A stretch of DNA of 64,000 bases from Umezawaea sp049997955 (GTDB taxonomy: Bacteria > Actinomycetota > Actinomycetes > Mycobacteriales > Pseudonocardiaceae): assembly GCA_049997955.1 (NCBI GenBank), contig JAEBDY010000004.1, positions 310,001 to 374,000 on the forward strand, written 5' to 3'. The translations under genes were made by a program, and so were the position numbers. Under the pieces are notes generated by a model. It worked only from the letters and a program-made list of their open reading frames with translations. It did not search any database and was not told where the DNA came from. Positions 25,139-33,163 of this stretch are shown piece after piece; the first letter of the stretch is position 1, and each line of letters starts with the position of its first letter.

Positions 25139-25878
25139 AGAGCGACTACCTCGAACTCACCGACGTCCGGGTCACGTTCGACGGGTTCGTCGCCGTCGAC
25201 GGCGTCACCATGACCGTGCTGCAGGGCGACCTGCGGTTCCTCATCGGACCGAACGGGGCGGGCAAGACGACCCTGGTCGACGCGATCACCGGGCTGGTCC
25301 CGGCGACCGGGTCGGCGACGTTCGGCCGCACCGAACTGCTCAACCGCAAGGTGCACAAGATCGCCCGGCTCGGCGTCGGGCGGACGTTCCAGACCGCCAG
25401 CGTGTTCGAGGAGCTGACGGTGCTCCAGAACCTGGACATCGCCGCGGGCGCCGGGCGCGGGCCGCTCACCATGCTGCGGAGGAGGTCGTCCACGCCGCCT
25501 GAGGTCGAGTCGGCGCTGGAGGTCATCGGTCTCACCGACCTGCGCGACAAGCAGGCGGGCGTGCTCGCGCACGGGCAGAAGCAGTGGCTGGAGATCGGCA
25601 TGCTGCTCGTGCAGGACTCCAGGGTGCTGCTGCTCGACGAGCCGGTGGCGGGCATGAGCGCCGAGGAGCGCCAGCAGACCGGCGAGCTGCTCCAGCGGAT
25701 CGGCGAGAACTGCACGGTCGTCGTGGTCGAGCACGACATGGACTTCATGCGCTCGTTCGCCACCTCGGTGACGGTGCTGCACGCGGGCAAGGTGCTCAGC
25801 GAGGGCACCGTCGCCCAGGTGCAGGCCGACCCGAAGGTCCAGGAGGTCTACCTCGGCCGCGCGGAGGTGAAGGCGTGA
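25135..25878 (+). CDS. urtD: Urea ABC transporter ATP-binding protein UrtD
   Basis: 247 aa, LivG-type ATPase. Walker A is IGPNGAGKTTL, and the LivG-family loop is VGRTFQTASVFEELTVLQNL. The signature region is degenerate (LAHGQKQWLEIGML), as usual for UrtD. Walker B is VLLLDEPVAGMS with the switch His in VVVEHDMDFM. The GTG start overlaps the urtC stop. Works as a heterodimer with UrtE. Confidence 0.92.
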   Translation: MKSDYLELTDVRVTFDGFVAVDGVTMTVLQGDLRFLIGPNGAGKTTLVDAITGLVPATGSATFGRTELLNRKVHKIARLGVGRTFQTASVFEELTVLQNLDIAAGAGRGPLTMLRRRSSTPPEVESALEVIGLTDLRDKQAGVLAHGQKQWLEIGMLLVQDSRVLLLDEPVAGMSAEERQQTGELLQRIGENCTVVVVEHDMDFMRSFATSVTVLHAGKVLSEGTVAQVQADPKVQEVYLGRAEVKA

Positions 25879-26570
25879 AGCTCGAACTGGTGGACGTCAA
25901 CGTCGGCTACGGGCGCTCGACCGTCGTGCACGGCGCGACGGTCGAGGTCCCGTCCGACTCGGTGGTCGCGGTCATGGGCCACAACGGCGCGGGCAAGACG
26001 ACCCTGCTGCGCGCCGCGGCCGGGCTGCTGCGGCCCAGGACGGGCCAGGTCCTGATGGACGGCGAGGACGTGACCAGGCTCCGCCCGAACGAGCGGGTGA
26101 AGCGCGGGCTCGCCTACGTGCCGCAGGGCCAGCAGTCGTTCCCGCAGCTCACGGCGGAGGACAACCTTCGGCTCGTGGCCGACACCCGCAAGGACGGCCG
26201 CAAGCTGATCGCCGAGGCGCTGGAGATGTTCCCGGCGCTGGTCCCGATGCTGGGCAGGCGCGCGGGCCTGCTCTCGGGCGGCCAGCGCCAGCAGCTGGCC
26301 ATCGCGCGGGCGTTGATCACCCAGCCGAAGCTGCTGATCCTCGACGAACCGACCGAGGGCATCCAACCGTCCGTGGTCGCGGAGATCGAGGAGACCATCC
26401 GGACGCTGTCCGGCACGGGCGGCTTGTCCGTCCTCCTGGTCGAACAGCACATAGGCTTCGCACTGAACACCGCCGACCACTACTACGTGCTGGAGGCGGG
26501 ACGGATCACCGCCACCGGTGCCGGAGGTGCCGGAGCGCTCGACGGCGTCCGTGCCGCCATGGCCATCTGA
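25875..26570 (+). CDS. urtE: Urea ABC transporter ATP-binding protein UrtE
   Basis: 231 aa, LivF-type ATPase. Walker A MGHNGAGKTTLLRAAAGLL, the UrtE/LivF block GLAYVPQGQQSFPQLTAEDN, signature LLSGGQRQQLAIARAL, Walker B LLILDEPTEGIQPSVV and LLVEQHIGFAL. The GTG start overlaps the urtD stop. With UrtABCD it forms a complete high-affinity urea importer. The adjacent urea amidolyase is destroyed, so imported urea would need a urease or another amidolyase elsewhere in the genome (inference). Confidence 0.92.
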   Translation: MKLELVDVNVGYGRSTVVHGATVEVPSDSVVAVMGHNGAGKTTLLRAAAGLLRPRTGQVLMDGEDVTRLRPNERVKRGLAYVPQGQQSFPQLTAEDNLRLVADTRKDGRKLIAEALEMFPALVPMLGRRAGLLSGGQRQQLAIARALITQPKLLILDEPTEGIQPSVVAEIEETIRTLSGTGGLSVLLVEQHIGFALNTADHYYVLEAGRITATGAGGAGALDGVRAAMAI

Positions 26571-26583
26571 AGGATTCCGGACC

Positions 26584-27261
26584 ATGACCGATTCCCTTCG
26601 AGACCAGGTGTACCTGCGGCTGCACGACGAGGTGCTCAGCGGGGGGTGGAGGGCGACCGAGCGCTTCACCGAACCCAGGCTCGCGAAGCAGCTCGGCGTG
26701 TCCCGAACGCCCGTCCGCGAGGCGCTGACCAGGCTGATGGCGGACGGCCTGGTGCGGCGGGAGGACTACGGCTACTCGATCGTGGTGCCGGACATGCCCA
26801 AGATCAGGGACCTGTACGAGGTGCGGATCGCCGTGGAGCTGCGGGGCATCGCCCGTTCGATCGAGAACCCGTCGGTCCGGCACTCTGCGGAGGCGCTGGA
26901 GGCGGAGCTGGAGCACTGGTACGGCCTGCGGGCCACCCCTCCCGCTCCGCACCCGGAGTTCGTCCTGGAGGACGAGCGGTTCCACGCGGCGCTGCTGGGC
27001 GCGTCCGGCAACCCCGAACTGGTGGACGCGCTGATCGCGGTGAACCGCCGCGTACGGAACGTGCGGATGTACGACTTCATCGTCGAGGGGCGGATCGAGA
27101 CGTCCATCGCCGAGCACATCGAGATCATGGAACGCGTCCACGAGGGTCAGTTGGAGAAGGCGCTGATCCTGCTGCACGAGCACATCGGCGCGTCGCTGGA
27201 GATCGTGGTCGAGCGCGCGACCAGGGCGCTCGCCGCGCGCCACAGCACGCAGATCGGTTGA
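26584..27261 (+). CDS. GntR-family regulator, FCD type
   Basis: 225 aa. The N-terminal winged helix (about 1-70) has RDQVYLRLHDEVLSGGW and FTEPRLAKQLGVSRTPVREA, the classic GntR recognition region. The C-terminal all-helical FCD domain contains RIAVELRGIARS and metal/ligand-binding His residues in DERFHAALLGASGN and HIEIMERVHEG. It lies 13 nt after urtE and shares its transcript, so it probably controls the urea cluster, perhaps through the palindrome at 20528-20537. A terminator follows directly. Confidence 0.88.
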   Translation: MTDSLRDQVYLRLHDEVLSGGWRATERFTEPRLAKQLGVSRTPVREALTRLMADGLVRREDYGYSIVVPDMPKIRDLYEVRIAVELRGIARSIENPSVRHSAEALEAELEHWYGLRATPPAPHPEFVLEDERFHAALLGASGNPELVDALIAVNRRVRNVRMYDFIVEGRIETSIAEHIEIMERVHEGQLEKALILLHEHIGASLEIVVERATRALAARHSTQIG

Positions 27262-27263
27262 TC

Positions 27264-27288
27264 CCCCGCCAGGGGAACCCTGGCGGGG
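27264..27288 (+). terminator. Terminator of the urt operon
   Basis: CCCCGCCAGGG (27264-27274) and CCCTGGCGGGG (27278-27288), a perfect 11-bp stem with a 3-nt loop starting 3 nt after the GntR stop. It also lies within 10 nt of the convergent ppk2 stop, so it may serve both strands. Confidence 0.8.
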
Positions 27289-27296
27289 TGATCCGC

Positions 27297-28250
27297 TCAC
27301 TCCGGGTGCAGCCCCGGTCCGTCCACGGCGGGGTGCAGCGGCGTGGGGCTGAGGTCCGTGTCGTCCTCACCCGACTCCAGCAGCGTCGCGGCGGCGCCGA
27401 CGATCCGCGGGTCCGGCTTCCCCACGATCTCGTCGTCCCGGTCGGGGTAGTCGAACCGGACCAGCAGGCTGCGCATGGCCTCCAGGCGGGCGCGCTTCTT
27501 GTCGTTGCTCTTCACGACCGTCCAGGGCGCCTTCTCCGTGTCGGTCTCCCGGAACATCGCCACCTTGGCCGTGGTGTAGTCATCCCACTTGTCCAGCGAC
27601 TCCAGGTCCATCGGGCTGAGCTTCCACTGGCGCACCGGGTCGACCTGCCGGATGGCGAACCGGGTGTGCTGCTCGTCCTGCGACACCGAGAACCAGAACT
27701 TCACCAGGTGGATCCCGTCGTCCACCAGCATGTCCTCGAACATGGGCGTCTGGCGCAGGAACAGCCGGTACTCGTCCTCGCTGCAGAACCCCATGACCCG
27801 CTCGACGCCCGCGCGGTTGTACCAGGACCGGTCGAACAGCAGCATCTCCCCGGCGGCGGGCAGGTGCTCCACGTAACGCTGGAAGTACCACTGCGTCTGC
27901 TCTCGCTCGGAGGGCTTCTCCAGCGCGACCACGTGCGCCCCGCGCGGGTTCAGGTTCTCGGTGAACCGCTTGATCGTGCCGCCCTTGCCCGCCGCGTCCC
28001 TCCCCTCGAACAGCAGGACCAGCCGCTGCCCGGTCTCCTTGATCCAGTACTGGAGCTTGAGCAGTTCGATCTGCAGCAGCCGCTTGTCCTGTTCGTACTC
28101 CGCACGGGTCATCCGCTCGTCGTACGGGTAGTTCTGCCGCCACGTGTCGACCGGTGTGCCGTCGTGGCGCAGCAGGACCGGGTCGTCCTGGTCGGAGTGG
28201 TCGACGGTGAACTCGGCGAGGAGACTGGAGACATCGGACAACTGGGGCAT
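27297..28250 (-). CDS. ppk2: Polyphosphate kinase 2
   Basis: 317 aa. P-loop kinase of the PPK2 family: Walker A FEGRDAAGKGGTIKR (GRDAAGKGG at residues 83-91), Walker B DRSWYNRAGVE (140-150), lid region and the conserved C-terminal NDKKRARLEAMRSLL. The single-domain length matches class I PPK2 enzymes, which phosphorylate nucleoside diphosphates (mainly ADP or GDP) with polyphosphate. The acidic and Pro-rich C-terminal tail (GEDDTDLSPTPLHP) is variable in the family. It is a monocistronic unit facing the urt operon. Confidence 0.92.
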   Translation of the reverse strand: MPQLSDVSSLLAEFTVDHSDQDDPVLLRHDGTPVDTWRQNYPYDERMTRAEYEQDKRLLQIELLKLQYWIKETGQRLVLLFEGRDAAGKGGTIKRFTENLNPRGAHVVALEKPSEREQTQWYFQRYVEHLPAAGEMLLFDRSWYNRAGVERVMGFCSEDEYRLFLRQTPMFEDMLVDDGIHLVKFWFSVSQDEQHTRFAIRQVDPVRQWKLSPMDLESLDKWDDYTTAKVAMFRETDTEKAPWTVVKSNDKKRARLEAMRSLLVRFDYPDRDDEIVGKPDPRIVGAAATLLESGEDDTDLSPTPLHPAVDGPGLHPE

Positions 28251-28301
28251 AACTCGGACATACCCCTACCGGGCGACAACTACGCCCCGATCAGGTGAAG
28301 A

Positions 28302-28628
28302 ATGGCGAACGCACCGAAAACCGACGGATGGAGCACGGCGATGAGCGAGCACCCGCGGAACGAGTCCCCGGCGATCGAGGGGGAACTCGTGGACGAGCCC
28401 GGAGCCGCCGCACCGGTCGTGCCCGCGTTCGACTACACCGATTCGGGCGTGCCGAACTTCGACTACGTGCGGGACAAGATCGAGGGCCGTTTCGGCACGT
28501 CCACCGCGGCGACCGAGCTGACCAGCGACGTTCCCGAGGTGGCTTCGGTGGACGACCAGTTCGCCGAACGCGACCGGGCGGGCCGCGACAAGCTGGAGGA
28601 GATCCGCCGCTCGATGCGCGGCGAGTGA
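28302..28628 (+). CDS. Small acidic hypothetical protein
   Basis: 108 aa. Acidic and largely unstructured N terminus (EGELVDEPGAAAPVVPAF), then DYTDSGVPNFDYVRDKIEGR and a helical, highly charged C terminus (FAERDRAGRDKLEEIRRSMR). No signal peptide or membrane segment. I recognise no domain. GC3 is high and the frame is compact, so it is probably real. The ATG at 28302 (GGTGAAG upstream) or the ATG at 28341 could be the start. Confidence 0.7.
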   Translation: MANAPKTDGWSTAMSEHPRNESPAIEGELVDEPGAAAPVVPAFDYTDSGVPNFDYVRDKIEGRFGTSTAATELTSDVPEVASVDDQFAERDRAGRDKLEEIRRSMRGE

Positions 28629-28708
28629 TCGGAACCCGCTGACGCGCTCGGGTTCGACACTTTTGTCGATCAAGGCAACCGATCACCGCGGTCGGGCGTG
28701 TCCGCGCG

Positions 28709-30235
28709 GTGAAGAGAACTCGATGGACAGCTCTGACCGCCATCACCGGGGTGGTGTGCGGCCTGCTCGTCTCCGCACCCCTGGCGGTCGCCGCTACCGG
28801 GAGCGACCTGGCCGCCACCCCGACACCGGCCTGGGCCGACTGCGCGGACGGTTTCCAGTGCTCCACCGCGGCCGTCCCGCTGGACTACGACCAGCCGACG
28901 GGCGCCAAGATCGACCTGTCCCTGATCAAGCTCCCCGCGACGGATCCCGGCCACCGCATCGGCACCCTGTTCGTGAACTTCGGCGGCCCCGGCGCGTCCG
29001 GTGTCGACCGCCTGCGCGCCCGCGGCCAGTGGCCCTGGCTGTTCTCACCGGAACTGCGGGCCCGCTTCGACGTGGTCTCCTGGGACCCCAGGGGCATCGG
29101 CCGCAGCGCCACCGTCCGCTGCTTCGACACCGAGGCCGAGCAGCAGCGGTTCCTCGGCGGCCTCAAGGACTTCCCGGCCACCGCCGCGGACGAGCCGGCG
29201 TTCTACGCGGGTTACGACGAGTTGGCGAGGCGCTGCTCGGAGCACGCGGGCAGCCTCCTGGAGCACGTGTCGACCGCCAACACGGCCCGCGACCTGGACC
29301 TCCTGCGCAGGGCCGTCGGTGACGCCAAGCTGACCTACCACGGCATCTCCTACGGCACCCACCTCGGCGCGATCTACGCGAACCTCTACCCGAACCGCGT
29401 GCGCGCCATGGCGTTCGACGGTTCGATGGACTTCGAGGGCAACGCCACCGGCCACGGCAACCAGGGCACGACGGTCCCGCTGGACACCAGGCAGGACGTC
29501 CCGCGCGGCGCGGCGGAAACCTTCGCCTCGTTCCTGGCCCAGTGCGCCGCACCGGGCGCGGACTGCGCGTTCGCGGGCGGCGACCTCAGGGCCAAGTGGG
29601 CGGCCCTGGTGGCCAAGGTGCGCCAGGCACCCGTCACCGTGGACGGCGAGACCTACGACTACACCGCGCTCATCGCCAGGGTGAACGGCGACCTGGCCCA
29701 GCCGGAGCTCTGGAAGGACACGGCCCGCACCCTGCAAGCGCTCCACAACGCACCAGTGGCAGCGCTGCGGACGCTCGCCGACCCCTACACCACCAACCGC
29801 ACCGAGTCGTTCAACGCGATCCAGTGCTCGGACAGCACCTTCCCGAGGACCACGGCCACCTACACGGCGCACGGCGCCTCGGAAGACCAGCGGGTCCCCT
29901 ACTGGGGCCGCGTCGCGGTCTTCGACATGATGGCCTGCGCCACGTGGCGCCACACCGACGCGGACCGCTACACCGGCCCGTGGAACCGCTGGACCTCGGC
30001 CCCGATCCTGATCATCAACAGCCGCAACGACCCGTCCACCCCACTGCACGGCGCACTCGACGGCGCGGCAGAACTGGCCAGGACCCGAGTCCTCACGGTG
30101 GAGGGATCAGGCCACAGCACGATGTTCGTGCGCAGCACCTGCGCTGAACAGGCGAAGCGCAACTACCTCATCACGGGAACCCTGCCCCCGGCAGGCACAA
30201 CGTGCGGAATCGACCGCACACCATTCGCCGCGTAG
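28709..30235 (+). CDS. Secreted tripeptidyl aminopeptidase-like alpha/beta hydrolase
   Basis: 508 aa. Signal peptide (basic KRTRW, hydrophobic core, LAVAATGS) marks export. The alpha/beta hydrolase shows GTLFVNFGGPGASGVDRLRA (oxyanion region), SWDPRGIGRSATVRC, nucleophile elbow YHGISYGTHLGAIYA (GxSxG), and a C-terminal TAP-like lid/catalytic half ending SRNDPSTPLHGALDG with the Asp and GSGHSTMFVRSTC with the His. Multiple Cys suggest disulfides. Homologues are Streptomyces mycelial tripeptidyl aminopeptidases (SlpD/SlpE, Tap type). The GTG start lacks a strong Shine-Dalgarno. A very strong terminator follows. Confidence 0.88.
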   Translation: MKRTRWTALTAITGVVCGLLVSAPLAVAATGSDLAATPTPAWADCADGFQCSTAAVPLDYDQPTGAKIDLSLIKLPATDPGHRIGTLFVNFGGPGASGVDRLRARGQWPWLFSPELRARFDVVSWDPRGIGRSATVRCFDTEAEQQRFLGGLKDFPATAADEPAFYAGYDELARRCSEHAGSLLEHVSTANTARDLDLLRRAVGDAKLTYHGISYGTHLGAIYANLYPNRVRAMAFDGSMDFEGNATGHGNQGTTVPLDTRQDVPRGAAETFASFLAQCAAPGADCAFAGGDLRAKWAALVAKVRQAPVTVDGETYDYTALIARVNGDLAQPELWKDTARTLQALHNAPVAALRTLADPYTTNRTESFNAIQCSDSTFPRTTATYTAHGASEDQRVPYWGRVAVFDMMACATWRHTDADRYTGPWNRWTSAPILIINSRNDPSTPLHGALDGAAELARTRVLTVEGSGHSTMFVRSTCAEQAKRNYLITGTLPPAGTTCGIDRTPFAA

Positions 30236-30244
30236 AGCAACAAC

Positions 30245-30285
30245 AAAGGGGGTGGCGGGGAGCAAAGCTCCCCGCCACCCCCTTT
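30245..30285 (+). terminator. Very strong terminator (19-bp perfect stem)
   Basis: A perfect 19-bp stem (AAAGGGGGTGG... 30245-30263, complementary arm 30267-30285) with an AAA loop, ending in TTT, 10 nt after the peptidase stop. Confidence 0.9.
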
Positions 30286-30367
30286 AGCGCACAAGCAGAA
30301 AAATCGCACGCCATTTTCCACTACCCCACAAGACCGTCCCCGGACACGAAGCACAGCCGCAGCAGCA

Positions 30368-30529
30368 CTACAGACGACGAAGCGCCCGACTCAACCGAAA
30401 CCGCAGCCAGAGCCCCCGGACCGGCTGCGACAGCGCGGCGGCCAACCGCCCAGCGGACTCCTCCTCAGCACGGACCTGCGCTTCACTCTTGTGCGCCAAA
30501 ACCCAGTGCAAACCCCCAGGATCCGACAT
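30368..30529 (-). CDS. Small basic amphipathic protein (53 aa)
   Basis: The ATG at 30529 is preceded by GGAGGGG at a 4-nt spacing, a much better initiation site than any in the larger surrounding frame. The protein begins MSDPGGLHWVLAHKSEAQ, continues with a charged helix (AEEESAGRLAAAL) and ends in an Arg-rich helix WLRFRLSRALRRL. There is no membrane segment. No family recognised. The C-terminal helix is amphipathic and could bind membrane or nucleic acid. Convergent with the peptidase gene; hairpin element D lies about 200 bp upstream. Confidence 0.5.
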   Translation of the reverse strand: MSDPGGLHWVLAHKSEAQVRAEEESAGRLAAALSQPVRGLWLRFRLSRALRRL

Positions 30530-30650
30530 CAAACCCCTCCAAAAGAAACACGGGTCAAACCACCCCCAGTCTCTCGAAAAACCCCCACCCACGCACCCGA
30601 TTAAACCGCCACCAACAACCGACCAGCCAAAAACAACCAACCAACCAGCA

Positions 30651-30670
30651 CCAGCCAGCCAGCCAGCCAG
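30651..30670 (+). repeat. Tetramer microsatellite CCAG x5
   Basis: Five exact tandem CCAG units in the gene-free stretch 30530-31201, 63 bp from hairpin element D. Confidence 0.9.
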
Positions 30671-30732
30671 CAAAACCGAACGCACGGCTTGAAACCCAAC
30701 CACCGACCAAGCCGAACGAACCCGGTCCTCCC

Positions 30733-30845
30733 ACCTCACCCCGATCCGAAGCGCCCTCATTGGCCACCCCGCTTTGTCAAGGCATCTTTCCCGCCTTGAC
30801 AAAGCGGGGTGGCCAATGGAGACAATCACGCGAGCGGGGTGAGGT
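30733..30845 (-). repeat. Covarying hairpin element, copy D
   Basis: Reverse-oriented. Outer stem ACCTCACCCCG (30733-30743) / CGGGGTGAGGT (30835-30845), perfect. Apical hairpin TTTGTCAAGGC (30773-30783) / GCCTTGACAAA (30793-30803), loop ATCTTTCCC. The middle arm CATTGGCCACCCCGC (30758-30772) pairs perfectly with 30804-30818, giving 26 uninterrupted base pairs. This arm sequence differs from all other copies. Conserved boxes GAAGCGCCCTCAT and TGGAGACAATCACGCGAG match copies A and C after reverse complementing. Confidence 0.85.
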
Positions 30846-30881
30846 CACCCGCCGCACCCAGCAACCGGACCAACCAAACTC

Positions 30882-30916
30882 GACCCACGACCCACGACCC
30901 ACGACCCACGACCCAC
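30882..30916 (+). repeat. Heptamer microsatellite GACCCAC x5
   Basis: Five exact tandem GACCCAC units 36 bp after element D. The rest of the stretch to 31201 contains a degenerate G/C/T-rich repeat (about 30990-31130, recurring GGCAGTCTGCGGC / GGCGCTCTGGGGCTGG-like words) and no supported gene. Confidence 0.9.
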
Positions 30917-31201
30917 GCGCCAGCCGGATCAAGGCAGTCGCCAAGACGGCCAACGGCGGTCCGAACTGGAACAAGATCACCCCGGGCCAGCCCTCTGCGG
31001 CTGGCGGCGGCAGTCTGCGGCCGGCAGTACGGCGGTCTGGGACTGGCGGTCGGCAGTCTGCGGCCAGCAATCGGCGGCTGGCAATCGGCGCTCTGGGGCT
31101 GGCGTCGGCGCTCCGGGGCTGGGATCAGCGGTCGTTGCAACGCAACGACCCCGCACTGTCCGCCTTGAACACCGCAGACACCGCGGACACCTCGAACACC
31201 G

Positions 31202-32065
31202 TCAAGATCGCCGGACAGGACCGGACGACCCGTCCAGCAGACCAGCGAGCAACCCGAGCCGTTCCTCGTCCGCACTGCCCTCCCGTGCCGTGTAGACGAT
31301 GAGCACCGGACCAGGAGCGCCGGGCATCGGGTAGGCGTCCCAGTCCAGCTTCATCTCCCCGACCAGCGGGTGGTTGACGCGCATCCGGCCGCGGACGGTC
31401 TCCTCGACGTCGTGCCGGGCCCACAGGGTCGCGAACTCGGTGCTGCGGACCGCGAGTTCCCCCACCAGTTCCGCGGCCCGCGGGTGTCCCGGTTCGGCGG
31501 CGACCTGGGCCCGCAGCATCGCGGTCAGCTCGGCGACCGTGGCCGCGCGGTCCGGACAGGTCTGGTCGGCTTCCGGGTGCAGCAGCAACGCCAGCAGGTT
31601 CCGCTCGGTCTCGGGCACCTCGGCGAACCCGTCCACCAGCGCGCCCGCGAGCGGGTTCCAGGCCAGCACGTCCAGGAACCGGCCCACGACCAGTGCGGGC
31701 GAGGTCGTCGTGCGCAGCAGCCGCATCGTGGTGGGCGGCACCTCTTCGGGCTCGTGCCGCCGAGCGGTGCGCGCCGGGGTGCGTGCGGCGGTGGCCAGGC
31801 CGTGCAGGTGCCGGGTCTCCTCGGCCGAGAAGGTCAGGGCGCGGGCGATGGCGTCGAGGACCTGGTCGGAGGGCCGGACGTCACGGCCCTGCTCCATGCG
31901 CTGGTAGTAGTCCGAGCTCACCCCGGCCAGCAGGGCCAGTTCCTCGCGTCGCAGGCCCGCGACCCGGCGCCGCGGACCGGGTTCCAGGCCGACGTCCTGC
32001 GGTCGCAGCCTGGTTCGGCGGGCGCGCAGGAATTCGGCGAGCTCACGTCGGGGATCGTCGGTCAC
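31202..32065 (-). CDS. XRE-family (MmyB-like) transcriptional regulator
   Basis: 287 aa. N-terminal HTH_31/XRE domain: FLRARRTRLRPQDVGL, RRRVAGLRREELALLAGVSS and DYYQRMEQGRDVRPSDQVLD. The C-terminal PAS-like MmyB ligand-binding domain contains VVGRFLDVLAWNPLAGALVD and HPLVGEMKLDWDAYPMPGAP. The GTG start at 32065 is 5-6 nt after CATACT on the reverse strand, consistent with a leaderless transcript. It is divergent from a quinone oxidoreductase gene, a very common arrangement in actinomycetes in which the regulator controls the neighbouring enzyme. Confidence 0.88.
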   Translation of the reverse strand: MTDDPRRELAEFLRARRTRLRPQDVGLEPGPRRRVAGLRREELALLAGVSSDYYQRMEQGRDVRPSDQVLDAIARALTFSAEETRHLHGLATAARTPARTARRHEPEEVPPTTMRLLRTTTSPALVVGRFLDVLAWNPLAGALVDGFAEVPETERNLLALLLHPEADQTCPDRAATVAELTAMLRAQVAAEPGHPRAAELVGELAVRSTEFATLWARHDVEETVRGRMRVNHPLVGEMKLDWDAYPMPGAPGPVLIVYTAREGSADEERLGLLAGLLDGSSGPVRRS

Positions 32066-32194
32066 GGTCCCAGTATGCGCGGGGTCCGACCGCCGAGGGT
32101 GGGTCCGGCGGTCCCAGGAAAAGGCGAACGACCTTGCTGCCGCGGACAGGCCCCAGGATCGGTCCACCACAGTCCACCACGGGAGGAACTCGGC

Positions 32195-33145
32195 ATGAAG
32201 GCCGTTCAGATCACCAGCTTCGGCGCACCGGACGTCCTGCGGGTCAACGAGGTCGAGCGCCCCTCCCCCGGTGCGGGCGAGGTCCTCGTGGGGGTCGAGG
32301 CGTCCAGCGTGAACGGGCACGACGTGATCGTCCGAGGGGGCGGGCTGAAGATGGTGTCGGGCCGCCGCTTCCCGATCGGTCTCGGCCTGGACTTCGCGGG
32401 CGTCGTCGAGGCCGTCGGCGCGGACGTCGAGGGCCTCCGGGTCGGAGACCGGGTGTGGGGCACCGTGCACCCCCGCGCGAAGCACGTCACGGCGGGCGCC
32501 GCCGAACACGTCGTCGTCGCCGCGAACCGCGTCGGCGTCGTCCCCGCGGGCGTCTCGTCGGTGGACGCCGCGGCCCTGGTCGTCGGCGGTGTCACGGCGC
32601 TGATCGCGCTGCGCGACACCGTGCGGCTGGTGAGCGGGGAAAGCGTGCTCGTCCGCGGTGCGGCCGGTGGCGTCGGCACGGCCGCCGTGCAACTGGCCCA
32701 CGCGATGGGCGGCCACGTCACCGCCCTGGCCCGCGACCGGCACGCCGCGGCGCTCCGCGACCTGGGAGCCGACCAGGTCCTCGACCACACCACCACCACC
32801 GCGGACCGGATCGGCCCGTTCGACGTCGTCGTCGACACCGTCGGCTCCGACCTGGGCCGGTACCGCGCCAGGCTGACCCGCGGCGGCCGGATGGTCACCG
32901 TCGGCCTGTCGGGCCCCGCCATCGCCGCCATCGCCGCGTCGACCGTCCACGGCTCCCGCCGCATCCGCGCGTTCAGCGCCAACCCCGACACCGCCCTGCT
33001 CCGCGACGTGGCCCACCACGTCGCCTCCGGCGCGCTGCGCCCGGTGGTGGACGGCGTGTACCCGCTGGCCGACGTCGTGGCGGCCCACCAGGCGTTCGAG
33101 CGGGGCGGAGTCGTGGGCAAGCACGTGGTCGCAGTGTCCGGGTGA
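32195..33145 (+). CDS. NADP-dependent quinone oxidoreductase / zinc-independent MDR alcohol dehydrogenase
   Basis: 316 aa. MDR fold: MKAVQITSFGAPDVLRVNEV at the start, GLDFAGVVEAVGADV, and nucleotide motif VLVRGAAGGVGTAAVQLAHA (AxxGxxG, about residues 151-170). The structural zinc-binding Cys cluster is absent, as in quinone oxidoreductases. GGGAGGA lies 6 nt before the ATG. Expected to reduce quinones or enones with NADPH; likely regulated by the divergent XRE regulator. Confidence 0.88.
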   Translation: MKAVQITSFGAPDVLRVNEVERPSPGAGEVLVGVEASSVNGHDVIVRGGGLKMVSGRRFPIGLGLDFAGVVEAVGADVEGLRVGDRVWGTVHPRAKHVTAGAAEHVVVAANRVGVVPAGVSSVDAAALVVGGVTALIALRDTVRLVSGESVLVRGAAGGVGTAAVQLAHAMGGHVTALARDRHAAALRDLGADQVLDHTTTTADRIGPFDVVVDTVGSDLGRYRARLTRGGRMVTVGLSGPAIAAIAASTVHGSRRIRAFSANPDTALLRDVAHHVASGALRPVVDGVYPLADVVAAHQAFERGGVVGKHVVAVSG

Positions 33146-33163
33146 GGCGGTGACCGGGTGGCC

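Noticed and set aside
30882..30916. Possible CRISPR array from GACCCAC repeats
   Set aside because: Seven-bp units without spacers and no cas genes; this is a simple microsatellite.
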